NCBI GenBank assembly: GCA_030668505.1
Contig: DAOUTV010000045.1
Location: forward strand, 1-9,693
Length of the DNA: 9,693 nucleotides
Source: Desulfobacterales bacterium
Lineage (GTDB): Bacteria > Desulfobacterota > Desulfobacteria > Desulfobacterales > C00003060
Direction: 5' to 3'
How positions within the stretch are numbered: the stretch's first letter is position 1; every line of letters begins with the position of its first letter. Under the pieces are notes generated by a model. It saw nothing but the letters and a program-made list of their open reading frames with translations. It did not search any database and was not told the origin of the DNA. Shown piece by piece: positions 6,303-9,693 of this stretch. The position numbers and the translations under genes were made by a program.

Positions 6303-6329
6303 TTGGCATAGAATCCCCAATAATATAAT
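6303..6329 (+). promoter_or_regulatory. Candidate promoter for trpS
   Basis: TTGGCA (6303-6308) and a perfect TATAAT (6324-6329) are separated by 15 bp, shorter than the usual 16-18. They lie in the 111-nt gap before trpS. The -35 overlaps the right arm of a 7-bp inverted repeat, CTATGCC (6283-6289) with GGCATAG (6305-6311), whose loop contains a T run. That repeat is not a terminator of normal form but could be an operator. No T-box leader is visible; the gap is too short for one. Confidence 0.3.
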
Positions 6330-6381
6330 AAAACCGCCTACAGCAAGGACAGTTGCGAGGAAAAACCTGGAGACAGTAAAG

Positions 6382-7365
6382 ATGACTAAGAAACGAATCT
6401 TAAGCGGTATGCGCCCCACCGGCCCACTCCATCTGGGCAACTTGCACGGGGCCCTGGCAAACTGGAAAAATATGCAGGACGATTATGATTGTTTCTTTTT
6501 CATAGCCGACTGGCATGCCCTGACCAGTGATTATGAAATGACAGGCCCCCTTCAGGGTTACGCCTTAGATATCTTCATGGACTGGTTAAGCGTGGGACTT
6601 TCACCGGACAAATGCACCCTATTTGTTCAGTCGAACATAAAGGAACATGCCGAACTCTTTTTGCTCCTTTCTATGATCACGCCATTGCCCTGGCTGGAAC
6701 GAAATCCCACGTACAAGGAACAGATAGCGCAGTTGAAGAACAAGGACCTTTCCACATTTGGCTTTCTAGGTTATCCTGTCCTTCAAGCAGCCGACATTAT
6801 CATGTACAAGGCCAATGGCGTCCCGGTCGGGATAGATCAAGCGCCCCATGTTGAGCTCACGCGGGAGATAGCACGGCGTTTCAACCATTTTTATGGTGAT
6901 ATTTTCCCAATGCCTGAGACCATACTCACCGAGACATCGAAGATCCTCGGTATTGATCGTCGCAAGATGAGCAAGAGTTACAATAATGCCATCTTCCTTT
7001 CAGCCTCTCCGGAGGAGATCCGAAACAAGGTCGGCCAAATGATTACGGATCCACAGAGGGCACGACGCACAGACCCGGGGAACCCTGATATCTGCAATGT
7101 TTTTAGCTTTCACCGGTTATACTCGGACCAGCAGACCGTGCAGTCCATTTATCAGGAATGCCGAAAGGCCCACATCGGGTGCGTGGAGTGCAAGCAGATG
7201 ATGGCCGAAAACCTGATCATGGTCCTGGAGCCTGTTCGTGAAAAACGGGCCTACTATGAGGCCCACCCGGATACAGTCCGGGCGGTTATTGAAGACGGCG
7301 ATCAAAAGGCGCGAGTCGTCGCCCGTGAAACCATGGAACAGGTTAGAGAAGCTGTTAAGATATAA
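6382..7365 (+). CDS. trpS: Tryptophan--tRNA ligase
   Basis: Cytoplasmic class I aminoacyl-tRNA synthetase that charges tRNA-Trp using ATP. The 327 residues match the usual bacterial length. The HIGH-equivalent PTGPLHLGNLHGA covers 12-24 (HLGN 17-20). GIDQAPHVELTREIARRFN at 150-168 is the typical TrpS segment near the active site. The KMSKS loop is at 195-199 in DRRKMSKSYNN. ADWHALTSDYE (42-52) is also characteristic, and its tryptophan rather than tyrosine context separates it from TyrRS. GGAG at 6369-6372 lies nine bases before the ATG. It sits 111 nt after the M50 gene on the same strand and may be co-transcribed or use its own promoter at 6303-6329. No second trpS or trp biosynthesis gene is nearby. 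Confidence 0.97.
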   Translation: MTKKRILSGMRPTGPLHLGNLHGALANWKNMQDDYDCFFFIADWHALTSDYEMTGPLQGYALDIFMDWLSVGLSPDKCTLFVQSNIKEHAELFLLLSMITPLPWLERNPTYKEQIAQLKNKDLSTFGFLGYPVLQAADIIMYKANGVPVGIDQAPHVELTREIARRFNHFYGDIFPMPETILTETSKILGIDRRKMSKSYNNAIFLSASPEEIRNKVGQMITDPQRARRTDPGNPDICNVFSFHRLYSDQQTVQSIYQECRKAHIGCVECKQMMAENLIMVLEPVREKRAYYEAHPDTVRAVIEDGDQKARVVARETMEQVREAVKI

Positions 7366-7371
7366 ACCTGG

Positions 7372-7407
7372 GTTGAGCGGTTCAACGTTCACGGTTCCCG
7401 GTTGAAG
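7372..7407. repeat. Heptanucleotide repeat cluster 1 (GTTCNNN type)
   Basis: GTT occurs at 7372, 7380, 7387, 7394 and 7401: one 8-nt step, then three exact 7-nt steps. The units are GTTGAGC, GTTCAAC, GTTCACG, GTTCCCG and GTTGAAG. The cluster starts 6 nt after the trpS stop codon and shares its unit with the larger cluster at 7493-7560. Confidence 0.55.
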
Positions 7408-7411
7408 AGCC

Positions 7412-7465
7412 CTAACCGGCTGTTAGCAAGCCGACTTCGCCAAAGTAGCTTTAGCTACGACGGCT
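7412..7465. repeat. Mutually exclusive hairpins between the two heptad clusters
   Basis: CTAAC/GTTAG (7412-7416/7422-7426), CGGCT (7417-7421) with AGCCG (7429-7433), and the same AGCCG with a second CGGCT (7461-7465) are alternatives. The outer form encloses GTAGC-ttta-GCTAC (7445-7458). There is no U-tract, so this is not a clear trpS terminator. It resembles a dispersed intergenic repeat. Confidence 0.4.
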
Positions 7466-7492
7466 GAAAAGGATGACGCGTCAATAAAGAAA

Positions 7493-7560
7493 GTTCACCG
7501 TTCAAAGTTCATAGGTTCAAAGGTTGTCAACCCTGAACCTTGAACCCTGAACCTGGAACC
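7493..7560. repeat. Heptanucleotide repeat cluster 2, inverted halves
   Basis: The left half has GTTCACC, GTTCAAA and GTTCATA in exact 7-bp steps from 7493, then GGTTCAAA and GGTTGTC. The right half (7529-7560) is a perfect 7-bp period in the opposite sense: AACCCTG, AACCTTG, AACCCTG, AACCTGG, AACC. The switch at about 7528 makes the whole 68-bp block roughly palindromic. No reading frame uses it convincingly. Confidence 0.7.
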
Positions 7561-7565
7561 GATCA

Positions 7566-7595
7566 CTTTAGGATAAAATATAGTTATCCATAAAG
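7566..7595 (+). promoter_or_regulatory. AT-rich stem-loop in the scpA upstream region
   Basis: CTTTAGGATA (7566-7575) pairs with TATCC-A-TAAAG (7585-7595), a 10-bp stem with one bulged A and a 9-nt loop. It lies 121 nt before the scpA ATG and next to the heptad cluster. The loop carries TATAGT (7579-7584), a possible -10, but without a good -35. From here to 7716 I see only unremarkable sequence and a run of eight T at 7687-7694. Confidence 0.3.
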
Positions 7596-7716
7596 CCCAA
7601 GTTGGTGGAACACAAACCAGCCCGCCGGTGGCACATGCGTGTTGGCATATTCGCTTGAACTTACCTGCTTTCGTGATTAACTCCTGTTTTTTTTGGCCCG
7701 GGCAAGATATCAGCTT

Positions 7717-8451
7717 ATGGTGGAAAAGATAGAAGATCAGGCACCTTATGAAGTGCATCTGGGAGATCTTTTTGATGGTCCCATGGACCTTCTGGTGCAC
7801 CTTGTTAAGAAAAATGAGGTGGATATCTATGACATCCCCATTGCTTTGATTACCCAACAGTATATGGAATACCTGGAATGGATGAAATCCATGAACATCG
7901 ACCTGGCCGGCGAGTTCCTGGTAATGGCTGCCACCCTGACCCATATCAAATCCCGCATGCTGCTGCCCATACAGGGAGAAGAAGTCGACGACGAGGATCC
8001 TCGCATGGAGATTGTTAGGCCATTAGCCGAATTTTTGCAGTTGAGGTATGCTGCTGAAGACTTGCTGGAGCGGGATCAACTAGACTGGGATGTGTTTGTC
8101 CGCACAGATCTTGATGACGCTAAGGCGTGGCCTGAGGGAGAGCCAGGGGGCCTGATACAGGTAGGCCTGTTTGAACTCATCGACGCATTTCAGGAAATAG
8201 TGAAGCGGGTATCTCCGGCATATTCATGGGATATTACACCCGACACCATTTCAGTGAAGAGCAGGATCTCTCAGATTACAGACATTCTGGAGGAACGGGG
8301 GTCCGTGTCCTTTCAAGAACTCTTTGAAGCACAGGCCGCAAGAGTAGATATCATTGTTACCTTTCTGGCTATTCTTGAGATGGCTAAATTCCAGCTGATA
8401 CGCATTATGCAACACGTTGAATCAGGGATTATCAGGATTTTCTATGGATAA
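7717..8451 (+). CDS. scpA: Segregation and condensation protein A (kleisin)
   Basis: Kleisin subunit of the SMC-ScpAB condensin that bridges the SMC heads and helps compact and separate the chromosome. The 244 residues show the N-terminal FDGPMDLLVHLVKKNEVDIYDI (19-40), the SMC-binding helical region with AATLTHIKSRMLLP (71-84), an acidic linker (about 88-100), and a C-terminal winged-helix region (about 175-244). The ORF can be opened at a TTG at 7693, but homologues usually begin a few residues before the YEV-DGP segment, so ATG 7717 is preferred. No strong Shine-Dalgarno precedes it. It overlaps scpB by 8 nt, the usual pairing. Confidence 0.95.
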   Translation: MVEKIEDQAPYEVHLGDLFDGPMDLLVHLVKKNEVDIYDIPIALITQQYMEYLEWMKSMNIDLAGEFLVMAATLTHIKSRMLLPIQGEEVDDEDPRMEIVRPLAEFLQLRYAAEDLLERDQLDWDVFVRTDLDDAKAWPEGEPGGLIQVGLFELIDAFQEIVKRVSPAYSWDITPDTISVKSRISQITDILEERGSVSFQELFEAQAARVDIIVTFLAILEMAKFQLIRIMQHVESGIIRIFYG

Positions 8452-8986
8452 TTTAAAGGCCATTGTCGAAAGTTTGCTTTTTGCTTCAGATACACCCCTT
8501 ACAATAGATAAGATAAAATCCGTTCTGGAAGTCGCAGACCGCAAGGCCATCCGGGAGGTCCTCACCAGCCTGACTCAAGAGTTCGAATCCGCCAAGCGTG
8601 GCTTTTTTTTGAGCGAGGTCGCCGGTGGATTCCAGCTCCGAACCCGTCCGGAGTACCGCCAGTGGATCAGACGACTGAAAGAGACCAGGCCGGCTCGCTT
8701 GAGCCGGGCGGGTATGGAGACCCTTGCAATCATTGCTTACAAGCAACCCGTGCTTCGCAGCGATGTAGAATACCTGAGAGGGGTAGACTGCGGGGGGACA
8801 CTCCGGACCCTTCTTGAACGAAGGCTGGTTCGCGTTTTGGGCCGCAAGGATTTGCCGGGCCGTCCAATGATATACGGCACCACCAAACAGTTCTTAGAGC
8901 TCTTTGATCTTAAGGATTTAAATGATCTTCCCTCTCTGAAAGATCTGAAGGATCTGGAAGAAATATGGCCGAGCGACTCCAGGTAG
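8444..8986 (+). CDS. scpB: Segregation and condensation protein B
   Basis: Winged-helix partner of ScpA in the SMC-ScpAB complex. The 180 residues from ATG 8444 begin MDNLKAIVESLLFASDTPL, a typical ScpB start. The second winged helix carries SRAGMETLAIIAYKQPVLRSDVE (87-109), RGVDCGGTLRTLLERRLV (112-129) and GRKDLPGRPMIYGTTKQFLE (133-152). AGGA (8434-8437) is six bases upstream, so ATG 8444 is a better start than the TTG at 8417. The tail from about 154 is a repetitive leucine/aspartate/lysine-rich stretch (LKDL and LNDL units) ending WPSDSR. The gene overlaps scpA by 8 nt and rluB by 22 nt, indicating one transcript with translational coupling. Confidence 0.95.
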   Translation: MDNLKAIVESLLFASDTPLTIDKIKSVLEVADRKAIREVLTSLTQEFESAKRGFFLSEVAGGFQLRTRPEYRQWIRRLKETRPARLSRAGMETLAIIAYKQPVLRSDVEYLRGVDCGGTLRTLLERRLVRVLGRKDLPGRPMIYGTTKQFLELFDLKDLNDLPSLKDLKDLEEIWPSDSR

Positions 8987-9693
8987 TCTTGGCACGAGCC
9001 GGTGTCGCCTCTCGACGACAGGCAGAAAGACTGATCAACGACGGCTGTGTTACGGTGAACGGACAGGTGGTCCGTAAGCCGGGCACTCAAGTCGTCTGGG
9101 GACAAGACGCCATACGTGTACGCAACCGCCTCATCAGCCGATTAGAGCCCAAGGTTACCATAGTACTTAACAAGCCAAAACGTGTGATGACCACATCACA
9201 TGATCCCAGGGGGCGTCGCACTACAGCTGAACTTGTCAAGAAAGTCAAGGCACGTATCTTTCCGGTGGGACGACTCGATTACGACACCGAAGGGCTCCTG
9301 ATCCTCACGAATAATGGAGAACTCGCCCAGCACCTTGAGCATCCCCGCTACGGGATACCCAAAATCTATCAGGCCAAGGTCAAAGGTATGCCTGCCGCAG
9401 ATGCCTTGCAACTTCTAAGATCCGGCATCACATTGGACGGCAGACGAACTAGGCCGGCCCGGGTAAAAAAGATAGGTACAACCGGCAAGAACACTTGGCT
9501 TGAGATTACCATAAAAGAAGGTAGAAACAGGCAGATTCGGCGGATGTGTTGGGCCGTGGGCCATCCGGTCCTGAAATTGAAGCGCATATGTTTCGGTCCG
9601 ATCCGGTTGGGCAACATGAAACCCGGATTCTACCGAGACCTGACGCCCGCTGAAGCGAAAAAACTTCAAAAATACTTTGACCAAGCCGTGTAA
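8965..9693 (+). CDS. rluB: RsuA/RluB-family 23S rRNA pseudouridine synthase
   Basis: Converts a specific uridine in ribosomal RNA to pseudouridine; in this operon position it is most likely the RluB type acting on 23S rRNA near the peptidyl-transferase region. The 242 residues comprise an S4 RNA-binding domain (about 3-60; LARAGVASRRQAERLI at 9-24), the catalytic motif GRLDYDTEGL (102-111) with nucleophile Asp105, then a KIYQAKVKG strand, and the C-terminal EGRNRQIRRM motif. All key residues are present. The ATG at 8965 has GGAAG (8956-8960) four bases upstream and lies inside scpB. RsuA, RluE and RluF are alternatives in the same family; the S4 domain argues against RluE. The stop codon is the final three bases of the window, so any terminator or downstream gene is out of view. 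Confidence 0.93.
   Translation: MAERLQVVLARAGVASRRQAERLINDGCVTVNGQVVRKPGTQVVWGQDAIRVRNRLISRLEPKVTIVLNKPKRVMTTSHDPRGRRTTAELVKKVKARIFPVGRLDYDTEGLLILTNNGELAQHLEHPRYGIPKIYQAKVKGMPAADALQLLRSGITLDGRRTRPARVKKIGTTGKNTWLEITIKEGRNRQIRRMCWAVGHPVLKLKRICFGPIRLGNMKPGFYRDLTPAEAKKLQKYFDQAV

Noticed and set aside
6283..6311. Inverted repeat after the M50 gene considered as an intrinsic terminator
   Set aside because: The T run lies in the loop, not after the stem, and the sequence following the right arm is not T-rich.
7687..7694. Run of eight T before scpA considered as a terminator U-tract
   Set aside because: No stable GC-rich stem lies directly upstream of it.
7495..7944. 149-codon minus-strand frame across the heptad repeats and scpA start
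   Set aside because: Half of it is antisense to conserved scpA and the remainder is translated repeats.
1..9693. CRISPR array, tRNA/rRNA genes, phage or defence genes
   Set aside because: No regularly spaced identical repeats, no cloverleaf-like sequence in the gaps, and no integrase, transposase, toxin or nuclease frame was seen; the 7-bp arrays are far too short-period for CRISPR.

Overview
The window looks like a chromosomal housekeeping segment from a mesophilic deltaproteobacterium (Desulfobacterota, possibly a sulfate-reducer relative). I infer this from gene order and protein features, not from a database search. The main clue is the run: large DHH-CBS-poly(A)-polymerase fusion, M50 site-2 protease, trpS, scpA, scpB, rluB-type pseudouridine synthase. 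As I recall, this order is typical of that group. The intergenic DNA is rich in short inverted-repeat elements, also common there. All confident genes are on the + strand.

Layout. Bases 1-498 hold no convincing protein gene. They carry GC-rich hairpins, a near-perfect 21-bp palindrome, a marginal minus-strand small ORF broken by an amber codon, and an inverted repeat that may be an operator. Bases 499-1722 encode a single-ACT-domain threonine ammonia-lyase. Bases 1723-1996 are a dense series of hairpins. Bases 1997-2395 encode a small multi-pass membrane protein I do not recognise. Bases 2396-2924 are non-coding and contain two consecutive elements with terminal inverted repeats (MITE/REP-like).

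Bases 2925-6269 are a tight pair: an 890-residue DHH/DHHA1-CBS-CBS-tRNA nucleotidyltransferase fusion, then 3 nt later an intramembrane metalloprotease. trpS follows after 111 nt (6382-7365). A second repeat-rich gap (7366-7716) carries two clusters of 7-bp repeats and several hairpins. Bases 7717-9693 are an overlapping scpA-scpB-rluB operon: kleisin and winged-helix partners of SMC, then a 23S rRNA pseudouridine synthase. The window ends on the last base of that gene.

The gene set covers amino-acid metabolism (ilvA), tRNA 3'-end and small-RNA/nucleotide metabolism (the fusion), tRNA charging (trpS), membrane proteolysis (M50), chromosome condensation (scpAB) and ribosome modification (rluB). 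No defence system, CRISPR array, rRNA, tRNA, integrase or transposase gene was seen. The unusual content is in the non-coding DNA: one dispersed end-sequence family, TTGATG + 3 variable bases + TCGTAAAAAGTC, occurs seven times across four loci, and there is a separate heptanucleotide repeat system between trpS and scpA.
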